Source: Streptomyces sp. LX-29 (GTDB lineage Bacteria > Actinomycetota > Actinomycetes > Streptomycetales > Streptomycetaceae). From it: a stretch of DNA of 64,000 nt. The notes below the pieces were generated by a model. It saw nothing but the letters and a program-made list of their open reading frames with translations. It was not told the DNA's origin and searched no databases. A program made the position numbers and the translations under genes. Location of the stretch: the NCBI RefSeq assembly GCF_029541745.1, contig NZ_CP089746.1, positions 5,093,559 to 5,157,558 on the forward strand, read 5' to 3'. The stretch's first letter is position 1; the number at the start of each line of letters is the position of its first letter. Below are positions 53,450 to 62,147 of this stretch, piece by piece.

Positions 53450-53719
53450 GCCGTGCTCTGCCTCGCCCGCGCCGTTCCTCGTCCATGTCGTCCATGCCGT
53501 CCCGGTGGGCCCCGGTGTGCCCGGGTACGGTCCCGCCGCGGCGCCGCGCCCCGTCCCGCGTGCGGTGCCCCGGTCCGCCGCGGTCGTCCCGTCACGGCGC
53601 GTACCGGCTGCTGTCAGGCTAGCGCCGAGCCCCGCGCACCGCCGGACGAGGTCGTATTGTGTGAGGCAACTGTGGCGCAATCTGCCCCACAGTACGGGTT
53701 CACGTGGGGAGTGTGGAGC
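53450..53719. other. Divergent crcB / tetR spacer
   Basis: 270 bp; includes the TetR-type operator near its right end. I looked for a fluoride riboswitch on the minus strand and saw none. Confidence 0.5.
53669..53693. promoter_or_regulatory. Inverted repeat upstream of TetR gene
   Basis: ACTGTGG and CCACAGT, 7-bp arms with an 11-nt spacer, 27 bp before the TetR ATG; likely autoregulatory. Confidence 0.5.
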
Positions 53720-54328
53720 ATGGTGAAGGGCGGCACGAAGGAGACGCGTGCGGCGGGGCGCGCGCTGGACCCGCGGGCGGAGCGCAGTCGTGCGGCGGCC
53801 CTGGCGGCCGCCAGTGACCTGCTGATCGAGCACGGCTGGTCCGGCGTGACGCATGTGTCCGTCGCCTCCCGCAGCGGGGTGGGTCGGACGACGCTGTACC
53901 GGCACTGGCCGGAGTCCGCGATGCTCATCCAGGAGCTGCTGGCCGAGCTGTTCGAGGTCGAACGGCCGGTGCGGACCGACGACCTGCGCGAGGACCTGAT
54001 CCGCGAGCTCCAGGCGTTCCTCGCGGTGCTGCTCAACCCCAAGTCGGAGCGGGCGCTCCGGGTCATCATCGACCAGGCGCCGCTGGATCCGCGGTACGCG
54101 GAGGTGTTGGCGTCGTGCAGCCGGAAGGGGACCGACGGGCTGCGCGCGATCGTGGACGACGCCAAGGCCGCCGGCGGGCTGTCGGGCGGTCTCGACACGG
54201 ACGTGGCGATCGATCTGCTGCTGGGGCCGCTGACCTTCCGTCGGCTTATCTCGGGCCATGGATTCGCCGAGCGATACGTCCCCGACCTGGTCGACGGCTT
54301 CCTGGCGGCGCACGCCCGACGATCTTGA
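53720..54328 (+). CDS. TetR-family transcriptional regulator
   Basis: A 202-residue TetR protein: HTH VTHVSVASRSGVGRTTLYRHW at residues about 33-53 and a C-terminal TetR_C_16-like ligand domain. ATG at 53720 follows GGGGAG at 8 nt. 117 bp upstream of the large LuxR regulator on the same strand, so possibly part of its regulation. No efflux gene adjoins it. Confidence 0.9.
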   Translation: MVKGGTKETRAAGRALDPRAERSRAAALAAASDLLIEHGWSGVTHVSVASRSGVGRTTLYRHWPESAMLIQELLAELFEVERPVRTDDLREDLIRELQAFLAVLLNPKSERALRVIIDQAPLDPRYAEVLASCSRKGTDGLRAIVDDAKAAGGLSGGLDTDVAIDLLLGPLTFRRLISGHGFAERYVPDLVDGFLAAHARRS

Positions 54329-54445
54329 TCGGTTCTTCAGCGGCCCACCAGTGGGGCACGATGTGCCGCACAAATCCTTGGCTTCACGATCTATGAAACA
54401 CCCTGTTCCGCGAGGGGGGTCGCGGATGGTGACGGGAGGGATTTC

Positions 54446-57400
54446 GTGAGCCAGCTCATGGACCGTGGTGTCCGCGAGGAGGACACACGGAGAACGGGGG
54501 GCCCGATACCGCGGGACGTGCGGCTGCGCGTCCCGCGCGGGGACCGGCTCCATGGAAGGGACGCCGAACTCGCCGAACTCGCCCGGATGCTGAGCGATCC
54601 GGGCATCCGGCTGCTGACGGTCACCGGGCCGGCGGGGGTGGGCAAGAGCGCACTGGCCCGCTTCGCGCTGGGCGGCGGGGCGGCCTACGGGGGCGCGACG
54701 CCGTTCGGGGACACGACCGCGTACGGGGACAGCACCTCGTACGGGCGCACGGCCTCGGACGAGGGCGCGACGTCGTACGGGCGCACGACCTCGTCCGAGG
54801 AGGCGACCCCGTACGCGAGCCCGGCGGTCCGCGGCGGCACGACGCCCGGCCCGGGACCGGCCGCCCCCGGGGATACGACCTCGTACGGCGGCGGGGCCGG
54901 GGCCGGGGACGCGGCGGCGCGCCGCGCCGAAGCCGCGCGGGACGCGACCGCGGTCTCGCTCCCGCTGCCCTTCCCCGGGCCGTACCCCTTCCTCGGGTTC
55001 CTCGGGCATCCTCCGCTGCTTGAGCGGGTCCCGGCCCCGCGCCGGGCCGCCGGCCCCGGGCCGGCCCCGGGCGCCGTCGTCGTCGGCGTGGACCTGGCCT
55101 CGACCGGTAGCCGCGGCACCGCCTGGCGCGCGGTGGCCGCCGCCCTGGGCGCGCCGGGGCGGCCCGTCGCCGACGCCCCGGTCGACGCGCTGCCGGAGCT
55201 GATCGGGGCCCACCTCGGCGACCGCGAGGTGCTGCTCGTGCTGGACAACGGCGACCTGGTGGCGTCGCGGCTGCCCGGCGACATCGCCGCCCTGCTGCGT
55301 CGCTGCCCGCGGCTGCGCATCCTGCTCACCAGCCGCTCCTCCCTGGACGTCTCCGCGGAACACCTCTTCCCGGTGACGCCGCTGCCCGTGGGGCCGCGTG
55401 GTGGCGCGCCGCTGGACTCGGTGGCGGTGCGGCTGTTCGTGGACCGGGTCGGCGCGCACTACCGCCGCGACGTCCTCCAGCCGACGGAGCTGCGGAACAT
55501 CGCCGAGATCTGCGCCGAGCTGGACGGGCTGCCGCTCGCCATCGAGGTGACCGCGCGGGCCGTGGGCACGGTCGGCACCGGCGCGCTGCTCGCGGCGCTG
55601 CGGCGCGGCGAGTACCCGTACCACGGCCGGCTGCTCGACGTCCCGACCCGGCACCAGTCCGTGCCCGGCGCGCTCTCCTGGGGCGACCGGGCGCTGAGCG
55701 GCGAGGAGAGGTCCCTGCTGCGGCGGCTGGCGGTCTGCGAGGTCGCCATCGACCTGCTGACCGTGCAGCGCCTGGGCGGCCTCAGCCGGATGCAGGCCGC
55801 GCGCCGGCTCGACTCCCTCGTCCGCAGGAGCCTGCTGGTGAGCGCCAAGCGGGAGGGCGGCGATCCGGAGTTCCGGATGCTCACCGCCGTCCGCAGCTAC
55901 TACCGCAGACAGCTCGCGCAGAGCCCGCAGGAGGCGGCCGAGGCGTACCGTCGTCACGCCGAGCACTACGCGAAGCTCGCCGGCGCCGCAGAACAGGGGC
56001 TGCGCGACACCGAGGAGCGGGCCCGCTGGCTGGCCGCGGTGCCCACCCGGCTCTCCGATCTGCGCGTCGCCGTCACCCGGCTCCAGGCCGCCGGCCGGCA
56101 TGCCACCGCCCTTCGCACCCTCCTCAGCCTCGAAGCCGCGCTCGCGGTCCACGACGCCCTGCCGATGGCGGCCGAGCTGCTGGAGCGCTCCGTCGCGGCC
56201 ATGGAGGCGGAGGGGGCCGCGCGCGACGGCGGCGTGCTCGCCGACGCGCTCAGGGTGTCCGCCGGCTGGGCGTTGGCGGCGGACGACCGCCCGCGGGCGG
56301 CGGCCCTGCTCAGCCGGGCCGCCGCGCTGTACGAGCGGGCGGGCGACCCGGTCGGCGTCGCCCAGACGGGCGTCCTCGCCGCCGAACTGGCCCGGCGGCT
56401 CGGGGACACCGAGACCGCCCAGGCGCGGGCGCTGTCCGCCGTCGCGGCGGCGGAGACCCGCCGGGACGTGCGCGGCGCGGCCGCCGCCCGGCGGGTGCTG
56501 GCCCTCGCGCGGGCCGACCGGGGCGCGGCGGACGCCGAGGAGCCGTTGTCGCGCGCCCTGGACGAACTGCGCTCCCTCCGGGACCCGCACGCCACCGCGC
56601 TCGCCCTCATCGACCTGGCGCGGGTCAGGTCGGCCCTCGGCCGCGGCGCCCCGGCCCGCGCCGCGGTCCGGGAGGCGATGGAGCTGCTCCTGTTGCACGG
56701 TGGCAGCCCCGCCGAGGTGGTGCTGGCGCTGGAGATCGCCGTCCGCACGGCGCCGGGCGGAGGCGGCGTCGAGCGACGGCATGTCCAGCGGGTGACCGCC
56801 CTGGTCCGGGCGCTGCGCGAGCGGTACGCGCTGCCCGGCGACGGCCTGGCGGACGACGGAACCGGCCCGGACGGCGTCGGCCGGACCGGCGGCCCGGCCC
56901 GGGGAATGGTGCCGGAGGCGCCGCGCGCCGCCGGTCGCGTGCCGGCACCGCGTACGCCGGACCGCGCGGGGCCGCCGCCCCCGGTCGAACCCCGGGAGAC
57001 CTCGGGCGGGAACGGCCCCGCCGAGCCCCCGACCGGGTTCGGCGGCGCGAAGGCCCCGACGGGGTTCGGCGGCGCGAAGGGCCCGGACGGGTCCCGCCGT
57101 GCCGAGGCGTCGGTGGGGTCCGGCCGCGCGGAGGGGGAGCGCGCCGGCGACGCCGCGCGGGCGGCGGCCCCGCCCGCCACCGCGGCCGCGGAGCCGGGGG
57201 ACCCCGCAGGTCACGCCGCCGAACCGGTCGACTGCCCCTCCCTCCAGTCGGCGCTGACCATCGCCCTGTCCACGCCGCCGCCCGCCCCCGACCCGGCGCC
57301 GGAGCGGGAGGGCGGCGAGGACCCGCGGCTGGCCGGGCTCACCCCGCGGCAGCACCAGATCGCCGAGCTGGTGGCGGAGGGGATGACGAACCGGCAGATC

Positions 57401-57520
57401 GCGCGGGCGCTGGAGCTGTCGGAGTGGACGGTGGTCAACCATCTGCGGCAGGTGATGACCAAGCTGGAGTGCCCGTCCCGGGTGCACGTCACCCGGATCG
57501 TGCAGCGCAGCGCCGGCTGA
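54446..57520 (+). CDS. Large ATP-binding LuxR-family regulator with disordered insert
   Basis: A 1,024-residue regulator of the STAND/NB-ARC-LuxR type: Walker A GPAGVGKSA (61-69), VLLVLDNGD-type Walker B, winged-helix and TPR-like helices (about 480-800), a long Pro/Gly/Ala linker with GFGGAK repeats, and a C-terminal LuxR HTH (GLTPRQHQIAELVAEGMTNR, about 960-1018). Unusual: about 130 residues (75-208) rich in Gly, Thr, Ser and Tyr-Gly pairs interrupt the ATPase fold straight after the P-loop helix. GTG start follows GGGAGGG. Faces the isoprenoid operon and is its likely activator. Confidence 0.9.
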   Translation: MSQLMDRGVREEDTRRTGGPIPRDVRLRVPRGDRLHGRDAELAELARMLSDPGIRLLTVTGPAGVGKSALARFALGGGAAYGGATPFGDTTAYGDSTSYGRTASDEGATSYGRTTSSEEATPYASPAVRGGTTPGPGPAAPGDTTSYGGGAGAGDAAARRAEAARDATAVSLPLPFPGPYPFLGFLGHPPLLERVPAPRRAAGPGPAPGAVVVGVDLASTGSRGTAWRAVAAALGAPGRPVADAPVDALPELIGAHLGDREVLLVLDNGDLVASRLPGDIAALLRRCPRLRILLTSRSSLDVSAEHLFPVTPLPVGPRGGAPLDSVAVRLFVDRVGAHYRRDVLQPTELRNIAEICAELDGLPLAIEVTARAVGTVGTGALLAALRRGEYPYHGRLLDVPTRHQSVPGALSWGDRALSGEERSLLRRLAVCEVAIDLLTVQRLGGLSRMQAARRLDSLVRRSLLVSAKREGGDPEFRMLTAVRSYYRRQLAQSPQEAAEAYRRHAEHYAKLAGAAEQGLRDTEERARWLAAVPTRLSDLRVAVTRLQAAGRHATALRTLLSLEAALAVHDALPMAAELLERSVAAMEAEGAARDGGVLADALRVSAGWALAADDRPRAAALLSRAAALYERAGDPVGVAQTGVLAAELARRLGDTETAQARALSAVAAAETRRDVRGAAAARRVLALARADRGAADAEEPLSRALDELRSLRDPHATALALIDLARVRSALGRGAPARAAVREAMELLLLHGGSPAEVVLALEIAVRTAPGGGGVERRHVQRVTALVRALRERYALPGDGLADDGTGPDGVGRTGGPARGMVPEAPRAAGRVPAPRTPDRAGPPPPVEPRETSGGNGPAEPPTGFGGAKAPTGFGGAKGPDGSRRAEASVGSGRAEGERAGDAARAAAPPATAAAEPGDPAGHAAEPVDCPSLQSALTIALSTPPPAPDPAPEREGGEDPRLAGLTPRQHQIAELVAEGMTNRQIARALELSEWTVVNHLRQVMTKLECPSRVHVTRIVQRSAG

Positions 57521-57545
57521 GACCGTCGGCCGGGGGCACGACACA

Positions 57546-57580
57546 CGTCGGCCGCGCGGGGTCACCCCGCGCGGCCGACG
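57546..57580. terminator. Bidirectional terminator
   Basis: 17-bp perfect palindromic stem with a single-base loop, centred at 57563, between the convergent LuxR and polyprenyl synthase genes. Confidence 0.88.
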
Positions 57581-57611
57581 CTCGTCCTCGGGCTCGTGTC
57601 CCGGCCCGCCG

Positions 57612-58691
57612 CTACTTGTCCCGGTACACCGCGGCCCGCGCCATCGCGTGCAGCTCCGCCGCCCACTCCGGGGGCAGCGCCGAGCTCACCGCCTCGTTGG
57701 CCACCTGGAGCCGCTCGGCGATGACGGCCTCGACGCGGTCCCGGATGCCGGTGCGCACCAGCAGCTCGTACAGCGCGTCCGGGTCGGTGCCCGGCAGGTC
57801 GTCGCCGACCAGCTCCCGCACCTCCGGCTCGTCGCTGAGCGCGAAGGACATCAGCAGCGTCATCTTGTGCTGCTTGAAGTCCAGCCGGGCGGGCTTGCCG
57901 GTGACCTCGGCGCTGCCGAAGGCGTCGAGCAGGTCGTCGCGGAGCTGGAACGCCTCGCCGAGCGCCAGCCCGTACGCCTCGAAGGCCGCGAGCAGCTCGG
58001 CCGAGCCGTCGGACAGCGCGGCACCGACCGCCAGCGGACGGGAGACCGTGTAGCGGCCGGACTTGAACAGGGCGATCCAGCGGGCCAGCGCGGCGTCGGG
58101 CCGGAACCGGGCGGCCGCGCGGACGTCGAGGAACTGCCCGACCATCAGCTCGGTGCGCAGCTCGCCCCAGACCTCGCGGGCCCTGGGGGTGCCGGCGGGC
58201 ATCAGCCGGTCCGCGTAGACCAGGGCCAGGTCGCCGGCGAGGACGGCCACGCTCTCGCCGTAGCGCCGGGGCTCGCCGTGCCAGCCGCGGTCCTGGTGCA
58301 GCGTGGCGTGCAGCACATGCGCGGTGGGCTCGTTGCGGCGCAGCTCGGAGGCGTCGAAGACGTCGTCGTGGAGCAGGGCCGAGGTGTGCAGCAGCTCCAG
58401 CGCCGCGGCTGCGTCCACCGCGTCGTCCGCGGCCGGGTCGCCGCCCGCCGCCAGATAGGCGGCGAGGCAGAACGAGGGGCGCAGCCGCTTGCCGCCGCTG
58501 GCGACCATGGTGGCCACGCAGTCGACCAGCTCCACGGCGTCCGGGTTGAGCTCGGACCACTCGCGGCGCTCCGCCGCGAGGAAATCCGTGAGGCGCCGCT
58601 CCACCCGGGCCAGCAGCGCCGCGCGCTGGTCTGCCGGGGCGTCGCCCGGGGTCCCCGCGGGTACGGCTGGCCTGTGCTCGGTCACGGTCAC
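57612..58691 (-). CDS. Polyprenyl (geranylgeranyl-type) diphosphate synthase
   Basis: A 359-residue trans-prenyltransferase. Both aspartate-rich motifs are present, DDVFD (109-113) and DDLLD (252-256), plus GGKRLRPSF near 66-74. It condenses IPP with allylic diphosphates; chain length (C15-C20) cannot be fixed by eye, though small residues before the first motif (ALLH) suggest GGPP-like products. GTG start overlaps the ispH stop. Third gene of the operon. Confidence 0.92.
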   Translation of the reverse strand: MTVTEHRPAVPAGTPGDAPADQRAALLARVERRLTDFLAAERREWSELNPDAVELVDCVATMVASGGKRLRPSFCLAAYLAAGGDPAADDAVDAAAALELLHTSALLHDDVFDASELRRNEPTAHVLHATLHQDRGWHGEPRRYGESVAVLAGDLALVYADRLMPAGTPRAREVWGELRTELMVGQFLDVRAAARFRPDAALARWIALFKSGRYTVSRPLAVGAALSDGSAELLAAFEAYGLALGEAFQLRDDLLDAFGSAEVTGKPARLDFKQHKMTLLMSFALSDEPEVRELVGDDLPGTDPDALYELLVRTGIRDRVEAVIAERLQVANEAVSSALPPEWAAELHAMARAAVYRDK

Positions 58692-59641
58692 TGCAGACTC
58701 CCTGGCATGGCGAAGACGACGTCCTCGGTGGTGGTCGTGATGGTGTCGACGTGGCCATAACCCAGCTCCCCGAGGCGGGCGACCAACTGCTCGACGAGGA
58801 TCTCCGGGGCGCTGGCGCCGGCGGTGACGCCGACCGTCCGCACACCCCGCAGCCAGCGCTCGTCCAGCTTGGAGACGTCGTTGACGAGGTACGAGGCTGC
58901 CCCGTGCCGGATCGCCACCTCGACCATGCGCACCGAGTTGCTGGAGTTGTCGGAGCCGACGACGAGGACCAGGTCGGCCTCGGCCGCCAGCTCCTTGACC
59001 GCGTTCTGCCGGTTCTGGCTCGCGTAGCATATGTCGTCCGAGCCCGGGCCCTGGATTTCGGGGAAGCGCCTGGTCAGCTCGTCCGCGATGGCGCGGGTCT
59101 CGTCCAGCGACAGTGTGGTCTGGGTGAGGTAGGAGACGCCGTCCGTGCCGGCCGGGAGCCGCACCGTGCGGGCGTCCTCGACCGTCTCCACCACGATGGT
59201 GTGCTCCGGCGCCTCGCCGACCGTGCCCTCCACCTCCTCGTGGTCGGTGTGCCCGATCAGCAGGATGGTGTGGCCCGCCCCGGCGGCGCGCTTGGCCTCC
59301 TGGTGCACCTTGGACACCAGCGGGCAGGTGGCGTCGACCACCCGGAGCTCGCGGGAGGCGGAGTTGGACCGGACGGCCGGCGAGACGCCGTGCGCGGAGA
59401 AGACGCACACCGCGCCGCGCGGCACCTCGTCCTCCGAGTCCACGAAGACCGCGCCGCGCCGCTCCAGCTGGTTGACCACGTACTGGTTGTGGATGATCTG
59501 CTTGCGGACGTAGACGGGCGCCCCGTGGATCTCCAGGGCCCGCTCCACCATGCCGATCGCGCGCTCCACCCCGGCGCAGAAGCCCCGCGGCTCCGCCAGG
59601 ATGACCCGCTTGCGGTCGGTGGTGTCCGTCGTCGTGGTCAT
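58688..59641 (-). CDS. ispH: 4-hydroxy-3-methylbut-2-enyl diphosphate reductase
   Basis: A 317-residue IspH, the final MEP-pathway enzyme making IPP and DMAPP. The three 4Fe-4S cysteines are C22 (PRGFCAGV), C106 (DATCPLVS) and C205 (DDICYASQ); catalytic Glu lies in the EEVEGT region. It is embedded between a FAD protein and a prenyl synthase with 4-nt overlaps, so it is probably a pathway-dedicated extra copy raising precursor supply rather than the housekeeping gene. Confidence 0.95.
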   Translation of the reverse strand: MTTTTDTTDRKRVILAEPRGFCAGVERAIGMVERALEIHGAPVYVRKQIIHNQYVVNQLERRGAVFVDSEDEVPRGAVCVFSAHGVSPAVRSNSASRELRVVDATCPLVSKVHQEAKRAAGAGHTILLIGHTDHEEVEGTVGEAPEHTIVVETVEDARTVRLPAGTDGVSYLTQTTLSLDETRAIADELTRRFPEIQGPGSDDICYASQNRQNAVKELAAEADLVLVVGSDNSSNSVRMVEVAIRHGAASYLVNDVSKLDERWLRGVRTVGVTAGASAPEILVEQLVARLGELGYGHVDTITTTTEDVVFAMPGSLQ

Positions 59642-61932
59642 GGTGTCCTCCGAGTCGTCGACAGGGGGCGTGCGGCGGCAGAGGCGGCGTCGGCCGCCGC
59701 ATGCGGGTCGGTGTCGGCCACCGGGTGCGGGCCGGTGTCGGCCAGGGGGTACGGGTCCGGGGCGGCAACCGGGTGCGGGGTGGTGTCGGCCGTCGGGGGC
59801 GGGCCGGTGTCGGCTGCCGCGTACGGGGTGGCGTCGGTCCCCGCGGCCGCCGCCGGTCCTTCCGGTGCCGGGCCGCCCAGGGCCAGCACCGCCTGGGCGA
59901 TGGCGTCCGCGTCGCCGAGGGTGACCGAGTTGACGCCCGGTCTGATGCCGGCGGCGGTCACCCAGTGCACGGCCTCTGTCGGCACCCCGTAGGCGAACCG
60001 CGCCGGGTGCGGCCGCCCCGCGGCGTCCAGCACCCGGTAGGGGCGCTCGGTCACGGCGAGCCCGCCGGTCACCAGGGCCCCGCCGCGCGCGGCCGGGATG
60101 CGGTACGGCCGGCACTGTCCGGTGGCGAGCAGCCGGCGCAGCAGCGGGTCGGCGGCGCGTCGCAGGTCGGGCTCCGGCAGTCGGGCCTCGACCAGCGCCC
60201 GCGCCGCCACCCGGGAGCCGGGCACGGCGGGGGACTCGGCGACGAAGCGGCCCGAGCCGGGACCGGCCGCGCCGGGTTCGGCCCGGATCCGGGTGTCGGG
60301 CCCGATGATCCGCACCACCCCGGCCTCCAGCAGCGCCAGCAGCTCCGCGATCCGGTGGGCGGGCGGGCCGATGGACAGATAGGCGTTGAGCGGGGTGTAC
60401 CAGCCGTCCAGGTCGACGCGGTGCGAGTCGCCGTCCAGGCCGCCGTGGTCGACCGCCAGCCGGATCTCGTTGCGCAGGTCGCGCAGCACGTCGAGGGCGG
60501 CCTTCAGCGGCCCGGTGACGTTGCCGGCCCGGGCCGCCGCCAGGTCGGCGCGGAGATGGTCGGCCAGCCAGCGGTGGAAGTCCTCGGGGTCGGTGAACCG
60601 GCGGTCGCCGTGGGGGCGCTGCACGGCGGCCCAGTCCCAGCGGTCGCCCGGCGCCACCCCGGCCTCGGTCAGCAGCCAGTCCTCGCGCTCCCCGCCCGGC
60701 GGGCAGGCCAGGAAGCGCTCGCGGAACTCCCAGGCCAGGTCCGGCCGTCCGCGGGCGGTCAGCAGCGCCGTGTAGTAGACCGCCTCGACCTCCTTGGCGA
60801 TCAGGGGCCACAGCATCTCCCGGAAGTCGAGCCCGGAGCCGTCGGGGGACTGGGCGCGCAGCTTGGCGATCAGCTCGGGGGTGAGCAGCATCGGCTCGTG
60901 ACGGCCGGAGACGCCCTTCTCGTTCTCGCCGCGGGCGTGGTACGGCAGCCCGCGCCGGGAGCCGGCGTACAGCAGCGGCTCCCGCCCGGACGGGACGTAC
61001 GCCAGCCGTCCGTCGCGTGTCTCGTAGCGGCCGCCGCGGCCCTCGGTCAGCAGCGCCATGTGGTCGAAGAAGGTGAGGCCGAGCCCGCGTAACAGCACCG
61101 GCTCGCCGGGCGCGAGCGCGGCGAGCGCCGTGTGGGTCGCGTCGCTCGGGGCGGTCGTCTGGGTCGCGTCGCTCGGGGCGGTCGTCTGGGTCGCGACGGT
61201 CGTGTCGGTCGTCTCGATCGGGTCGGCCAGGTCGGCGGGGTTGGCCGGGGGCAGGTGCAGCAGCCCGTGTTCGGCGGCGAAGGCCCCCAGCGCGGCGTCG
61301 ACGGCGGAGGGCTCGGGGTCGACATGGCCCTGGGCGAGCACCACCGCGTGCAGCCCGGTCAGCCGGGTGCCGTCCGCCAGGGTCACCGTCTGGGTGCCCG
61401 TCACCGTCTGGGTGCCCGCGCGGCCGTCGTCCGGCCCGGGGCGCGAGCCGTCGGGGACGTCGTCGAGAGCCACCGCGCGCTGCCGGTGCACCCGCAGCGC
61501 GACCCGGTCCGGGGCGCGCTCGGCCACCCGGCGGAACGCCCACTCCAGATAGGCGCCGTACAGGGCGCGGGTCGGGTAGGTGTCGGGGCCCAGCGCGCGG
61601 GCCTCGGCGCGGGCGGGCCCGTCGAGCGTCTCGGCCGCCGCCGGCGAACACGCCCACGCGTACAGGCTCGGCCCCGGCTCCAGCGGACCCGCCAGCTCCA
61701 CGCTCTCGTCGGTGAAGACGGTCACCTGGCAGGCGACGGTGTTCATGAGCAGCCGGCGGGACTGGTCGGTGCGCCAGACGCGCCCGGCGCCCGGCGGGTA
61801 CGGGTCGACGACGTGGACGGTGATCGCGCGGTGTCTTCGGGACCGGCGGGCTCCCGCGCACAGCCGCTCCAGCACCGACAGACCGCGGGGCCCGGCCCCG
61901 ATGAGGCAGACATCGAGGCGTATGCCGCTCAT
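59638..61932 (-). CDS. FAD/NAD(P)-binding protein of the FAD_NAD-binding 9 type
   Basis: A 764-residue protein with dinucleotide motif IGAGPRGLSVLERL (11-24), a GYTYP-like DTYPTRALYG segment and a central oxidoreductase region; it resembles lysine/ornithine monooxygenase-like FAD proteins without assigned substrate. It contains low-complexity insertions: twin TQTVT units (about 180-190), twin APSDATQTT units (about 245-262) and a Pro/Asp-rich repeat tail from about residue 690. Codon 281 is TTA (61090-61092). First gene of the ispH operon (ATGA overlap). Confidence 0.85.
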   Translation of the reverse strand: MSGIRLDVCLIGAGPRGLSVLERLCAGARRSRRHRAITVHVVDPYPPGAGRVWRTDQSRRLLMNTVACQVTVFTDESVELAGPLEPGPSLYAWACSPAAAETLDGPARAEARALGPDTYPTRALYGAYLEWAFRRVAERAPDRVALRVHRQRAVALDDVPDGSRPGPDDGRAGTQTVTGTQTVTLADGTRLTGLHAVVLAQGHVDPEPSAVDAALGAFAAEHGLLHLPPANPADLADPIETTDTTVATQTTAPSDATQTTAPSDATHTALAALAPGEPVLLRGLGLTFFDHMALLTEGRGGRYETRDGRLAYVPSGREPLLYAGSRRGLPYHARGENEKGVSGRHEPMLLTPELIAKLRAQSPDGSGLDFREMLWPLIAKEVEAVYYTALLTARGRPDLAWEFRERFLACPPGGEREDWLLTEAGVAPGDRWDWAAVQRPHGDRRFTDPEDFHRWLADHLRADLAAARAGNVTGPLKAALDVLRDLRNEIRLAVDHGGLDGDSHRVDLDGWYTPLNAYLSIGPPAHRIAELLALLEAGVVRIIGPDTRIRAEPGAAGPGSGRFVAESPAVPGSRVAARALVEARLPEPDLRRAADPLLRRLLATGQCRPYRIPAARGGALVTGGLAVTERPYRVLDAAGRPHPARFAYGVPTEAVHWVTAAGIRPGVNSVTLGDADAIAQAVLALGGPAPEGPAAAAGTDATPYAAADTGPPPTADTTPHPVAAPDPYPLADTGPHPVADTDPHAAADAASAAARPLSTTRRTP

Positions 61933-62147
61933 GTCAGGTCTCCATTCCCCTACGGCTCCACCGGAGTCGGTTTCTGGAGACAGATCGTGGGGGCGCGGGG
62001 ACCGGGCCGGAAGCGGCTGATTATTGCTATCCGAAGCTGGCAGGTTGTCATGGCGATTGCTATGGCTGGCTGCCGAGTTCCGCTTCTAATTTGTGCACTC
62101 CTTGAGCGATGAATGCCATTCCTGGCAGCTGACTGGGGAGTGCTGAA
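61933..62147. other. Divergent promoter region with direct repeats
   Basis: 215 bp, noticeably AT-richer around 62010-62150. Holds two ATTGCTAT...GCTGGC direct repeats (62023 and 62056). Shared control region of the FAD-ispH-prenyl operon and the ligase operon. Confidence 0.65.
62023..62070. promoter_or_regulatory. ATTGCTAT direct repeats, activator-site candidate
   Basis: ATTGCTAT at 62023-62030 and 62056-62063, 33 bp (three helical turns) apart, each followed within a few bases by GCTGGC. Confidence 0.5.

Noticed and set aside
53450..53620. Fluoride riboswitch upstream of the crcB operon
   Set aside because: No sequence resembling the conserved crcB aptamer core was seen on the minus strand.
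52997..57565. A 1,522-residue minus-strand protein opposite the LuxR gene
   Set aside because: Composition is that of antisense GC-rich DNA (long Arg/Gly/Pro runs, no domain); only its last 150 residues, CrcB, are real.
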